A stretch of 52,847 nucleotides of DNA. Origin: OM182 bacterium BACL3 MAG-120619-bin3. Lineage in GTDB: Bacteria > Pseudomonadota > Gammaproteobacteria > Pseudomonadales > Pseudohongiellaceae. Below the pieces are notes generated by a model, which had not been told where the DNA came from, ran no database searches, and saw only the letters and a program-made list of their open reading frames with translations. The stretch is taken from assembly GCA_001438145.1 (NCBI GenBank), contig LICD01000003.1, forward strand, positions 1 through 52,847, read 5' to 3'. Below are positions 9,006 to 17,618 of the stretch, in pieces. Each line of letters begins with the position of its first letter. Within the stretch, counting starts at the first letter, position 1. A program made the translations under genes and the position numbers.

Positions 9006-10442
9006 ATGCCGCCTACTCCAACCACGCCTCTTTTCGTCGACCTCGATGGCACCGTGCTGAGATCAGACTTATTGTTTGAATCGGTGCTTTGGTTATTACG
9101 CCACAAGCCATGGGTTCTATTGCTCGCGCCTTTCTGGCTAATGCGCGGGCGCGCACGCCTTAAGTTCGAGGTCGCCAATCGCGCGCAACCGATAATCGAA
9201 AGCCAACCACGCAATCCCGAGTTCGACGCTTTCCTCCGCGGCGAAGCCGAACGAGGACGCGATCTCATTCTGATTTCTGCAAGCGATGAGCGGCTAACAA
9301 GACTCGTCGCCAATCACGTTGGCCATTTCGTCGATGCCATAGGCAGCGACGAAAGCACGAATCTCAAGGGTCACAATAAGCTCATTCGAATTCGACATCT
9401 GTGCGGCGACAGTGCGTTTGCCTACGCAGGCGACTCAGCAGCTGATCTGGTGATTTGGCAGCATGCCGAGCAGCGCATTACAGTTAACGCGTCAAAAGAA
9501 ATTCGTACGCAGCTTGCGAATCATCAACCGGTAAGCAGAGAAACGCTGCACTTTGATATTCCGGGCTCGAGCTTACGCGCGTTTTGGCGCGCACTGCGCC
9601 CGCATCAATGGCTGAAGAACAGCCTGTTGTTTTTGCCGTTACTGCTGTCGCATCAAGCAGATGATCTACCGCTACTTTTCGCTGCTTGTGTAGGCTTCAT
9701 TAGCTTTAGTCTTTGTGCATCCAGCGTCTATCTGCTTAACGACATGCTAGACCTCGAAAGCGACCGCCAACACGTTAGCAAACACAAAAGACCCTTCGCA
9801 TCGGGCGATCTTTCTTTGCGTGTTGGCTTCGTCGCAGCGCCTCTCTTACTGCTCGCTTCGTTTGCGATAGCGGCAAGTCTGCCTGCCTCTTTTATCCTCG
9901 TACTCACCGCATATTGGATTACGACGCTTCTCTATAGCCTGTATATCAAATCGTATTTCCTACTCGATGCCGTCGTATTAGCCGGCTTATTTACACTGCG
10001 CATCGTTGCTGGGTCTGCCGCTATTGGCGTCGTCACTACCGATTGGTTGCTCGCGTTTTCGCTGTTTCTCTTCTTCGGCCTCGCGCTCGTAAAACGCCAT
10101 GCCGAATTAATGAATCTGCAAAAGGCAGGTAAACTTGCGAGTGCGGGGCGCGGCTATAACGTGCGACATTTGGCCCTCATTCGCCGCCTAGGCAGCGCTG
10201 CCAACCTTGCAGCGATCGCCGTTTTCGCAGTTTACGCACTCGCACCGTCTACCACTCAGCTTTACAGCCAGCCACTTATTTTACTCGGCGTTTGTCCGCC
10301 CATGATCTATCTCGTGCTTAGGCTCTGGCGAATCGCGCGCGCGGGACAATTGCAAGAAGATCCTGTGCGGTTCGCGATGCAAGACCTACGTAGTCAACTA
10401 TTACTGGGGGCCTGCGCACTGATAATTTGGCTCGCGATTTAA
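9006..10442 (+). CDS. HAD phosphatase - UbiA prenyltransferase fusion (DPPR synthase-like)
   Basis: 478 residues. Residues 1-185 form a HAD domain, with nucleophile D12 and D14 in VDLDGTVLRSD, motif II near ISAS (90-93) and motif IV at GDSAADL (142-148). Residues about 190-478 form a polytopic UbiA domain: RPHQWLKN (198-205), the metal/diphosphate motif NDMLDLESD (245-253), and a second site around KSYFLLDAVVLAG (315-327). UbiA proteins of this type (Rv3806c, Azorhizobium NoeC) transfer 5-phosphoribose onto polyprenyl phosphate. The attached HAD domain is a natural candidate for removing the 5-phosphate before DprE1 acts. AGAGG precedes the ATG. It completes the three-gene arabinofuranose-donor operon. 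Confidence 0.85.
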   Translation: MPPTPTTPLFVDLDGTVLRSDLLFESVLWLLRHKPWVLLLAPFWLMRGRARLKFEVANRAQPIIESQPRNPEFDAFLRGEAERGRDLILISASDERLTRLVANHVGHFVDAIGSDESTNLKGHNKLIRIRHLCGDSAFAYAGDSAADLVIWQHAEQRITVNASKEIRTQLANHQPVSRETLHFDIPGSSLRAFWRALRPHQWLKNSLLFLPLLLSHQADDLPLLFAACVGFISFSLCASSVYLLNDMLDLESDRQHVSKHKRPFASGDLSLRVGFVAAPLLLLASFAIAASLPASFILVLTAYWITTLLYSLYIKSYFLLDAVVLAGLFTLRIVAGSAAIGVVTTDWLLAFSLFLFFGLALVKRHAELMNLQKAGKLASAGRGYNVRHLALIRRLGSAANLAAIAVFAVYALAPSTTQLYSQPLILLGVCPPMIYLVLRLWRIARAGQLQEDPVRFAMQDLRSQLLLGACALIIWLAI

Positions 10443-10476
10443 CGAGCGCCTCCTTACCGAATCTACCCCTAAAGAA

Positions 10477-11169
10477 TCAGGCCACGATCAGGAATGAATC
10501 CGCGATCGGATTCCAACGGCTTGGTCTGTCGATGGGCGTCACCTTCATTGTTGCCGTCACACGCGGCTCGAGCGCCTGCGCAAATTCATCGACGCGATCG
10601 AAGTCGGGATCCAACCACTTGTCTATAAGCTCTTTATCATTCATGTCGAGCATGAGCGGCAGGGACTTAGGGTGAATATGCTGCCACTGAGGGATAAGCG
10701 GCGGCAGCGTAACGATGGACGCACCGAACACCGACTCGCCTGTCTCTCGATTAACGTAGTGTTTATACACACCGCCAAAAGCAATCGCTGCGTCTTCGAG
10801 TTCGATTTTATGGTACGTTTTTTTATCGCCTAATCCTTCCACGAAGGCGCTTGCCGGAATGATGCAGCGCGATTCTCGAAACGGCGTGTAGGCAGCCGAA
10901 CGCGGCAAATCAAGCTTGTCTGAGCGAGAGTTGAAACTTGCGTATTTGTAGTTTGGCGCGAGGCTTGAAGGATCAAGCAGCAGCCACCAGGTCGCCTCGC
11001 TTACTTGACGACTTTTTTGTCCTTCGGCATTTCTTCGTTCTAGAACGATTGCAATCGGACCGCCTGGCGCGATATCAGCCCGGAAATTGTGGGTAGGCAT
11101 CGGCACGCCCAGCAGCGCGCAAAGCAGCTGCACCTGAGGGCTATCGATTAAATTAAAACGACCACACAT
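10477..11169 (-). CDS. yedK: SRAP domain protein (YedK/HMCES family)
   Basis: 230 residues with the signatures of proteins that crosslink to abasic sites in single-stranded DNA. Cys2 in MCGRF becomes the catalytic N-terminal cysteine after Met removal. N80 and R82 lie in FNSRSD, E111 in SAFVEG replaces the usual YEW context, and H166 in IHPKSLPLML is the active-site histidine. It shields abasic lesions during replication. The ribosome site GGAGG is 6 bases before the ATG. It converges with the UbiA gene, leaving 34 bases between stops. The VEG variant of the Glu motif and the K-S-L in place of R-M-P are departures from E. coli YedK. Confidence 0.92.
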   Translation of the reverse strand: MCGRFNLIDSPQVQLLCALLGVPMPTHNFRADIAPGGPIAIVLERRNAEGQKSRQVSEATWWLLLDPSSLAPNYKYASFNSRSDKLDLPRSAAYTPFRESRCIIPASAFVEGLGDKKTYHKIELEDAAIAFGGVYKHYVNRETGESVFGASIVTLPPLIPQWQHIHPKSLPLMLDMNDKELIDKWLDPDFDRVDEFAQALEPRVTATMKVTPIDRPSRWNPIADSFLIVA

Positions 11170-11329
11170 AGTTGACCTCCGAAATTACGCCACGCCGCGG
11201 TTTTGTCGTGCATGCAAGCCGGCATTGTCATGTAAACCTCGAGAATTTAAGCCTTGGGGAAGACGCGGGTCTCTATACCTTTTGGCCGCACTGGGTTTTA
11301 ATGTAAGCAATAAAAATAAAGGAGCCGCT

Positions 11330-11806
11330 ATGACACCTGCCAAACTTGTCAACACATTGCGCCGCGTATTTAGCCTCTGCTTTTCACTCGCTATTCTAGT
11401 CTGTGTGATCAGCTTTAATCAGAACACGGCGCGCGCAGCAGAGGCAAACGGCTTTCGCGCTCGGCTCTCGCCTATGCCGACCACCCCTCAGACGAAAAAC
11501 ACCATTACCGGCAGTGGTGAGGCACTGGTCTCTCTTACAGGTAATACGCTCACGCTCACAGGCGCATTCGCCGGCATGAGTTCGGTCGCGACGATGGCGC
11601 ATATTCACAACGGCCCTCCCGCGCAGCCCGGTCCAGTTGTCGCCGCACTTACCGCAACCGAGGCTACGGATGGCGAGCTAACTGCCAAGATCGAGCTTAC
11701 GGATGAACAGCTTATGGCGCTTAAAGAAAACGCACTCTATGTGCAGATTCATAGCGCAACCAATCCTGCGGGTGAGTTACGTGGCTGGTTATTCGCACAG
11801 CCCTAA
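11330..11806 (+). CDS. Secreted CHRD domain protein
   Basis: 158 residues from ATG 11330, chosen because AAAGGAG lies just upstream; the frame is open further back to 11225 without a ribosome site. A long signal peptide (about 1-37, ending near ARAAEA) is followed by a single CHRD domain. It shows the family marks AHIHNGPPAQPGPVV (90-104) and a C-terminal GELRGWL. CHRD domains are beta-rich extracellular modules named after chordin, and their bacterial role is undefined. The gene lies 38 bases before the quinoprotein lipoprotein on the same strand and may be co-transcribed with it. Confidence 0.85.
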   Translation: MTPAKLVNTLRRVFSLCFSLAILVCVISFNQNTARAAEANGFRARLSPMPTTPQTKNTITGSGEALVSLTGNTLTLTGAFAGMSSVATMAHIHNGPPAQPGPVVAALTATEATDGELTAKIELTDEQLMALKENALYVQIHSATNPAGELRGWLFAQP

Positions 11807-11844
11807 CGCTCAATCTATTAGACTTTTTAGAAGCGAGAACAGAC

Positions 11845-13995
11845 ATGAAAATGCAAAAGTCACGCCTCAGACCTCTTACTCTGCGTAACGCTTTGCTCTC
11901 TGCAGCCGTGGCGCTTGGTTTAGTTGCCTGCGGCCAAGAGTCAACGCAGGCGCCCACGTCAACAGCCACTCCTACGGCGATGACCAGTGCATTTTCCGAT
12001 CAGGCTGCGCTGGGTGCAGGCAAGTTCGCGGCTAACTGCGCAGCATGCCATGGCGTCAATCTTGAGGGAACCACACTGGGCCCACTGCTTTCGGGTAGAC
12101 CGTTTCTGCAGCGCTGGGGTGACCGCACGCCTAGCCTGCTGTTCAGTAATATTAAAGCGAATATGCCTCCCGGTGGCAACGAAGGCATCAGCGACGCAGA
12201 CTATCTCGCCATTACCGCACATATACTCGATACCAACGGCGTCGATGCAATCACCGCAGCGCTTACAGCCTCGACAGACTTCACTATCGCCGACAATGCC
12301 TCCGAGCTTGTTGCTAATCGTCAGCGAAGCGAGCCTCCGGCACCCGAGGGAATTACTGTCGCCGGCAATGTCGATGACTATTCACCTTTTGTGCCAGTGA
12401 CCGATGCGATGCTCGAAGCGCCGGATCCCGCCGACTGGCCGATGATACGCCGCAGCTACGACGCGCACAGCTTTAGCCCGCTCGATCAAATAAACACCGC
12501 CAATGTCGACAGCCTCAGCCTCGAATGGGTGTGGAATATGCACGAAGGCGATTCCGAGCCTTCGCCTTTGGTCTACAAGGGAATCATTTATCTGATCAAT
12601 CCTGGCAATGTCATTCAGGCTCTGGACGGCAAAACAGGCGAGCTGATTTGGGAAAACTGGGCTGGCCCTGCAAATCGTCAAGACATGCGTAATATTGCTA
12701 TCTATAACGACAAAATTATTCAGGCAACAACCGATGCGAGACTCATCGCACTCGACGCGCGCACGGGCGAACAAGTTTGGGAAACGGCGGTTGCCGACAA
12801 CACCCAGGGTTTCGAAAACTCGAGCGGACCGATCGTTGCCGACGGTCGCGTTATCCTCGGACTTGCAGGCTGCGCGCGCTATATTAAAGACGACTGCTAC
12901 ATCAGCGCACACGACGCAAACACCGGCGAACTCGCTTGGCGTTTTAACACCATAGCCAAGGCAAATGAACCCGGCGGTGATACGTGGGGCGAGCTCGATG
13001 ACATCTTTCGTGCAGGCGGAGAAACGTGGATAACCGGCAGCTATGACCCCGACCTCAAACTTACCTACTGGGGCACCGCTCAGCAAAAACCTTGGGTGCC
13101 AGTAAGTCGGCACTTAACCATAAACGACGAAGGCCTTTTCACTAATTCAACCGTTGCCATAAATACCGATGACGGCACACTCAACTGGCACTTCCAGCAC
13201 GTGCCCGCCGAGGCTCTCGATCTGGACGAAGTATTTGAGCGCGTGCTCGTTAACCGCGGTGGCGAAAAGCTCGTCTTCTCGCTCGGTAAATACGGCATCC
13301 TGTGGAAAAGCGACCGCGTCACAGGTGAGTTCAAAGGCTATAAAGAGACGGTTTTTCAGAATGCCTTCACCGATATCGACGCCGTCACCGGGCGCGTAAC
13401 TTATCGCGAGGATATCCAAAACGCTAAACTTAATGAGTGGACGTCGGCGTGTCCGAGCAGCGCAGGCGGGAAAGACTGGCACTCGATGACCTATCACGAG
13501 CCTAGCGGCCTGATGATCGCACCTCTTAGCCAAACCTGCTTAGAAAACGCGGCGCGCGAAGTCGCCCTCGTGCAGGGCGGTGGAGGCTTGGCGGCGAGCC
13601 GAAAGTTTTTCGAAATGCCAGGCACCGATGGCAACCTTGGGAAAATCGGCGCGTATAATGTCGACACCATGGAAGAGGTTTGGAGTCACCAACAGCGCGC
13701 GTCTTTTCATACAGGGACTATGTCGACCGCGGGCGATCTCGTCTTCGTTGGCGACTTAGATCGACGCTTTAAGGCGCTTAACGCACGCACGGGGAAATTA
13801 CTGTGGGAGACACGCCTCGGCACCTCCGTTCAGGGTCATCCTGTGAGTTTTGCAATCGACGGCAAACAATATATTGCGGTAACGAGCGCCGTTGGTGGAA
13901 CAAGTCCGCGCACTGTGCCCGACGTGATCGCGACCGAAATCACCTATCCGCGCTGGGGCAACGCGCTCTACGTGTTTAGCCTTCCTGGAAACTAA
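11845..13995 (+). CDS. Cytochrome c - PQQ-type beta-propeller lipoprotein (quinoprotein dehydrogenase-like)
   Basis: 716 residues. The N-terminus carries a lipobox (LVAC, Cys29), then a cytochrome c domain with CAACH at 65-69 and a possible axial Met in NMPPG (106-110). From about 195 there is an eight-bladed quinoprotein propeller with tryptophan-docking repeats such as ALDARTGEQVWE. The catalytic-Asp region reads LDLDE (458-462), giving an Asp-x-Asp pair. However, the normal metal-ligand Glu site (GGEFG in alcohol dehydrogenases) is replaced by AGCARYIKDDC (341-351), and the GTGNP ligand Asn site reads GTAQQ. It may therefore bind PQQ and metal differently, or not at all. The heme domain sits before the propeller, the reverse of quinohemoprotein alcohol dehydrogenases. 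A VOC gene follows after 2 bases. Confidence 0.82.
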   Translation: MKMQKSRLRPLTLRNALLSAAVALGLVACGQESTQAPTSTATPTAMTSAFSDQAALGAGKFAANCAACHGVNLEGTTLGPLLSGRPFLQRWGDRTPSLLFSNIKANMPPGGNEGISDADYLAITAHILDTNGVDAITAALTASTDFTIADNASELVANRQRSEPPAPEGITVAGNVDDYSPFVPVTDAMLEAPDPADWPMIRRSYDAHSFSPLDQINTANVDSLSLEWVWNMHEGDSEPSPLVYKGIIYLINPGNVIQALDGKTGELIWENWAGPANRQDMRNIAIYNDKIIQATTDARLIALDARTGEQVWETAVADNTQGFENSSGPIVADGRVILGLAGCARYIKDDCYISAHDANTGELAWRFNTIAKANEPGGDTWGELDDIFRAGGETWITGSYDPDLKLTYWGTAQQKPWVPVSRHLTINDEGLFTNSTVAINTDDGTLNWHFQHVPAEALDLDEVFERVLVNRGGEKLVFSLGKYGILWKSDRVTGEFKGYKETVFQNAFTDIDAVTGRVTYREDIQNAKLNEWTSACPSSAGGKDWHSMTYHEPSGLMIAPLSQTCLENAAREVALVQGGGGLAASRKFFEMPGTDGNLGKIGAYNVDTMEEVWSHQQRASFHTGTMSTAGDLVFVGDLDRRFKALNARTGKLLWETRLGTSVQGHPVSFAIDGKQYIAVTSAVGGTSPRTVPDVIATEITYPRWGNALYVFSLPGN

Positions 13996-13997
13996 TT

Positions 13998-14405
13998 ATG
14001 AGCGATGAAGAGCAGCACGAAGTCGAAGAATCTATCGGTCCGGTAATAGGCCAGATCGAATGGCTGGACCTAACCGTTAATGATGCCTCACGGGTAAAGA
14101 ATTTCTATTCGTCGGTGGTTGGCTGGAAATCCGACGATGTAGACATGGGCAGCTACAGCGACTACAGCATTCACACCCCCGAAGGCAGAGATACCGTCGC
14201 CGGTATCTGCCATGCCCGTGGTCCCAATGCTAATCTGCCAAGCCAATGGCTAGTTTATGTGCGCGTTGCTTCGGTGCAAGAAAGCGCCGACACTTGTAAG
14301 CGTCTAGGCGGCGAAGTACTCGACGGCCCACGGCGCATGGGTGGCAGCAATTTCTGTGTGATCAAAGATCCGGAAGGGGCAGTCATGGCGTTGCTGTCCA
14401 ACTGA
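13998..14405 (+). CDS. VOC (glyoxalase/bleomycin-resistance) family protein
   Basis: 135 residues with the paired beta-alpha-beta-beta-beta units of the vicinal oxygen chelate fold. The N-terminal half starts IEWLDLTVNDASRVKNFY, with Asp where many family members have a metal His or Glu. The second half ends in FCVIKDPEGAVMALL, whose E-G-A is the common C-terminal metal-site region. Members include glyoxalases, dioxygenases and resistance proteins; no substrate can be named. It starts 2 bases after the quinoprotein stop codon, so the two are very probably translated from one message, hinting at a shared substrate. Confidence 0.85.
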   Translation: MSDEEQHEVEESIGPVIGQIEWLDLTVNDASRVKNFYSSVVGWKSDDVDMGSYSDYSIHTPEGRDTVAGICHARGPNANLPSQWLVYVRVASVQESADTCKRLGGEVLDGPRRMGGSNFCVIKDPEGAVMALLSN

Positions 14406-14459
14406 ATTACCGACTTCCTACTCACAGGCGTCGCGGTTAACCGATAAAGGAAGTAGACG

Positions 14460-14933
14460 ATGACGGGTACACTTGAACATATTTATCTCGTTGCCGAAAA
14501 GCGCGGCGAGACCGAGGCACGTGAGAAAATCGAGTTAGAGGCGGGGCTTGGCATCGTAGGTGATCGTTATCATACCTACGCCAAAAGCTGTCTCGCTGCC
14601 GAAGACCCTGTGCCTGAAAACCACCTTAGCCTAATCGATAAGTCGGTGCTCGATGACTTTCTCGCCAACCAAGCGAAAGACTCAGGCTTAGAATACGCCG
14701 ACTTTCGTCGCAGTCTGATTACCAGTGGCGTTGACCTCAATGCGCTGGTAGACAAAGAATTTATGGTAGGCACTGCACGCTGCCGCGGCATCGAATTGTG
14801 TGAACCCTGCGCGTTCCTCGCAGCCACCGTGCATAGAGGCGTATTACCTGGTCTGGTCAATCGTGGCGGCCTTCGCGCGATTATTATTAAAAGTGGCAGT
14901 GCTGAAATCGGCTCGGCTGTTACCGAAGCCTAA
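14460..14933 (+). CDS. MOSC domain protein
   Basis: 157 residues with the core of the molybdenum cofactor sulfurase C-terminal (MOSC) domain. It has the conserved stretch GVDLNALVDKEFMVG, a cysteine-rich site RGIELCEPCAFLA (Cys at about 118 and 121) and the C-terminal RGGLRAIIIKSG. Stand-alone MOSC proteins such as YiiM act as molybdenum-dependent reductases of N-hydroxylated compounds, the conserved Cys binding molybdenum. AAGGA lies a few bases before the ATG. It is 54 bases downstream of the VOC gene in the same direction and may belong to that operon. Confidence 0.85.
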   Translation: MTGTLEHIYLVAEKRGETEAREKIELEAGLGIVGDRYHTYAKSCLAAEDPVPENHLSLIDKSVLDDFLANQAKDSGLEYADFRRSLITSGVDLNALVDKEFMVGTARCRGIELCEPCAFLAATVHRGVLPGLVNRGGLRAIIIKSGSAEIGSAVTEA

Positions 14934-15008
14934 AAATAGCCTCGCGGCAATTCGGGCGCACCAAATTCACATCCTCAAGGATGAGTGAAGAACAGCAGGA
15001 GCACGAGA

Positions 15009-15428
15009 ATGAACACAGTGTTTTGGCTTCGCAAGGGACTCGCCCGCAGGCCGCTTTGGATGAACGCAATTCTTCTCTTCTGTGCCTATATGACGTTTAT
15101 TTACTTGCCGTGGGACATTTTCATCAAGCCTCTAGAGGTCGATCAAGAGGTGTGGTTTGGGGTCTTATTTACCGGCTGGGCTGCCAAAGCTGGCGCTCTG
15201 CTTCATTGGTTTGTGTACGGCGCTGGCACGCTGGGCTTATGGCGCATGCGCAGTTGGCTGCAGCCGTGGATGAGTCTATATCTGTTGCAGATTGCGTTCG
15301 GCATGGCCTACTGGGGATTAACCGATCCGCGCGGCAGTAACGAACCCACCGCGCTGCTAATAGCTATTCCCTTTATTGGCCTCGCTTACGCTGCATGGCG
15401 ATCGCGGCATCGATTTAGTGCACAGTGA
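15009..15428 (+). CDS. Small integral membrane protein, unknown function
   Basis: 139 residues from ATG 15009, preferred because AGGAG (14997-15001) lies 7 bases upstream; an in-frame GTG at 14985 lacks such a site. Four hydrophobic segments are visible (about 15-35, 55-75, 84-104 and 112-130), rich in Trp and Tyr, with a basic N-terminus and a basic tail. I recognise no catalytic motif or family. It is in the same direction as the MOSC gene, 75 bases downstream, and converges with zntB, leaving 27 bases. Confidence 0.75.
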   Translation: MNTVFWLRKGLARRPLWMNAILLFCAYMTFIYLPWDIFIKPLEVDQEVWFGVLFTGWAAKAGALLHWFVYGAGTLGLWRMRSWLQPWMSLYLLQIAFGMAYWGLTDPRGSNEPTALLIAIPFIGLAYAAWRSRHRFSAQ

Positions 15429-15455
15429 TTTTGACGCCAGTCTTGCGGCTTCCCG

Positions 15456-16493
15456 CTAGAACCATTTCCAGCGCTTAAACAGCAAAATCTGCAGTGCAAC
15501 GACCACCGAAAGAAAGCCACTAAAAACCCAGAACGCTGAAGGGTCATCAACGCCAGGCACACCGCCGACATTAATACCGAGTAATCCGGTTAGAAAACCC
15601 AGTGGCAAGAACACCGCGGCAATAACCGACAGAAGATATAAGTTCTTATTCATCTTGTCGGACAGGGCATTGGTAAGTTCGTCTTTTACTATTTGCGCGC
15701 GCTCGCGAATTGTATCGATGTCCTCGATATAACGAATAACGCGATCCAATGACTCCTGCAAACGCCTCTTATGCAATTCGCTAAGCCAAGGCATGTCGGA
15801 TACCCGCAGCGCAGCAATCACGTCGCGCTGTGGCGCGATATAGCGTCGGAACACAATAGCCTGTTTTCGGATATCGGTAATCTGAGAGCGGTATTTTGTA
15901 TCGGCCGCCTCCATTACACGCTCTTCGGCATCGTCAAGCAGTTCGTCCAGCTCGGTAAATACCGGCTCCATGCGCTCGAACAACCGGCTCGTTAATTGTG
16001 TAATAAAGTCCCCCGCGTTATGCGGACCGACTCCTGCTTCAATCCTCTCGCGAAGATCGGTCACCGCTTTGAGACGACGCTTGCGCACGCTGATTATTCT
16101 AGAACTATCGATCCAAAGCCTTATCGAAACCATGTCCTCTGGTTCGGCGTCGGCATTGAGATTAACGCCGCGCAGTATTAACAGCGTGCCTGTATCGAAT
16201 TCGAGGATGCGCGGCCGTGTCTCTTCAGCAAAAAGCGCGTCGAGCGTAAGAGGATCAAGAAAGGTGAGTTCGGCGTCCGCCCACTCCTTTGAGCTAGCCT
16301 CGTTGATGTCGAGATGCACCCAGGTGAGGTCGTTGCCCGCTAACGCCGCGTTTATTCGCGCCGATGCGTCTTCATTGGCAGTGATTCCACTCGTTGGCAG
16401 CCCCTCGCTGTCGAGCCTTATTGGCAGTAGCGATTTCGCTTCCCCGCCTTCGCGTATCTGGTACGCGTAGATAATTCCGCTGCAGTCAACCAT
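15456..16493 (-). CDS. zntB: ZntB-type CorA family divalent cation transporter
   Basis: 345 residues. A long cytoplasmic N-terminal domain of alpha/beta then helical character (1-285) is followed by two membrane helices at the C-terminus. The loop between them carries GINVGGVPG, the CorA-superfamily G-x-N signature in the ZntB form. The coiled helical region 170-285 is the pore-forming stalk of the pentamer. ZntB transports zinc, with import coupled to protons in the enterobacterial protein. The upstream mscS gene ends 2 bases before this start, so the pair is an operon linking metal and osmotic homeostasis. Confidence 0.88.
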   Translation of the reverse strand: MVDCSGIIYAYQIREGGEAKSLLPIRLDSEGLPTSGITANEDASARINAALAGNDLTWVHLDINEASSKEWADAELTFLDPLTLDALFAEETRPRILEFDTGTLLILRGVNLNADAEPEDMVSIRLWIDSSRIISVRKRRLKAVTDLRERIEAGVGPHNAGDFITQLTSRLFERMEPVFTELDELLDDAEERVMEAADTKYRSQITDIRKQAIVFRRYIAPQRDVIAALRVSDMPWLSELHKRRLQESLDRVIRYIEDIDTIRERAQIVKDELTNALSDKMNKNLYLLSVIAAVFLPLGFLTGLLGINVGGVPGVDDPSAFWVFSGFLSVVVALQILLFKRWKWF

Positions 16494-16495
16494 GT

Positions 16496-17491
16496 TTACC
16501 CTTCCTTGCTCGGCGTCGTTTCACCTGATCGGTTAAAATTTAGCGGCCCTTTAATATGCAGATCACGCTGAGGGAATGGAATTTCGATGCCATTGTCTTT
16601 GAACTTACGCCAAATAGAGAACATGACCTCGCTTTGCGTCGGCCAGCGTCCTAATGTGACATCCTCAACCCAAAAATGAAGGATGAAATTGACCGAACTG
16701 TCGCCGAAAGAACGTAGAAAACAGGCCGGTTCCGGTTTAATCGCACACCGCGGATGTTCGCGCGCAGCGGCGAGTATCAGGTCGTGAGCAAGATCGATAT
16801 CGCTGTCGTAGGCGACACCCACTTCGATCTCGATGCGGGCGCTCGAGTTGGAGAACGTCCAATTGACCACGCGGCTTGTAATAAGGTCTTCGTTGGGCAC
16901 AAGAATTTCTTTGCTGTCGAATGTTTCGACCAACGTATAGCGCGCGCTGGCACGCCGAATATAACCAAAAGTGCCGTCGGAGAGTTCGATAAGGTCACCC
17001 TCCTCGATCGATTTCTCCATAAGGAGAATGAGGCCAGAGATGAAGTTGGAGGCAATTTTTTGCAAGCCAAAGCCGAGCCCGATACCCACCGCGCCACTGA
17101 AGACCGTAAGCGTGGTGAGGTCGATACCGACAAAATCGAGCCCGACAAGAAAGGCAACGAGGTAGATAACAATCTGAGCGAGCTTCAAAACCAAGGCGCG
17201 GTTTGCCGCGCGCATGCTTTGGATTCCGGAAATCCGATGCTCTACGGTGTCGACAATAATCGCCGTTGTCCAAAACACCAGCGCAATCGCGATGATAGAG
17301 CTCAGCAGGGTATAGGCAGAAAACCCAAAGCTGCCGATACGCAGGGTAAGCGCAGGCGTATCGAGCACTTGGCGCACCGAGTCGAAATAACCTAAATAGG
17401 TCGCGACGACGATCGAGATAAGCACTAAAAAGAGCAGCCATTTGGCGGCGCTGCGCCCAGGCTTTACGATTTTTAACCAGATATTAGCCAT
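16496..17491 (-). CDS. Mechanosensitive ion channel, MscS family
   Basis: 331 residues. Four hydrophobic segments in the first 170 residues end in the glycine-rich pore helix FSGAVGIGLGFGLQKIASNF. This runs into the MscS beta domain (GDLIELSDGTFGYIRRASARYT, cut here into GDLIEL and GYIRRAS) and the alpha/beta C-terminal cage ending IPFPQRDLHI. MscS proteins open under membrane tension and release solutes after osmotic downshift. One or two extra N-terminal helices make it slightly longer than E. coli MscS. It is co-directional with zntB (2-base gap) and divergent from uup. Confidence 0.92.
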   Translation of the reverse strand: MANIWLKIVKPGRSAAKWLLFLVLISIVVATYLGYFDSVRQVLDTPALTLRIGSFGFSAYTLLSSIIAIALVFWTTAIIVDTVEHRISGIQSMRAANRALVLKLAQIVIYLVAFLVGLDFVGIDLTTLTVFSGAVGIGLGFGLQKIASNFISGLILLMEKSIEEGDLIELSDGTFGYIRRASARYTLVETFDSKEILVPNEDLITSRVVNWTFSNSSARIEIEVGVAYDSDIDLAHDLILAAAREHPRCAIKPEPACFLRSFGDSSVNFILHFWVEDVTLGRWPTQSEVMFSIWRKFKDNGIEIPFPQRDLHIKGPLNFNRSGETTPSKEG

Positions 17492-17618
17492 GGAGTTCAG
17501 ATACTCACTTTATTCGTCTACAGAATCGAGAATTTCTATCTTCAGCATGCCACCGCTAGGGTAGAATGCGCACTCTTTTAATCATGCTCATTTTGTTAGC
17601 CTAGAAGTCAATTCAACT

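Noticed and set aside
12382-13113. Long open frame on the minus strand (243 codons) inside the quinoprotein gene
   Set aside because: It is antisense to strongly conserved propeller repeats, has no ribosome site, and its composition mirrors the codon pattern of the gene opposite.
16754-17395. Open frame of 213 codons on the plus strand
   Set aside because: It lies wholly antisense to the MscS gene, whose pore helix and beta domain are clear. No recognisable protein features.
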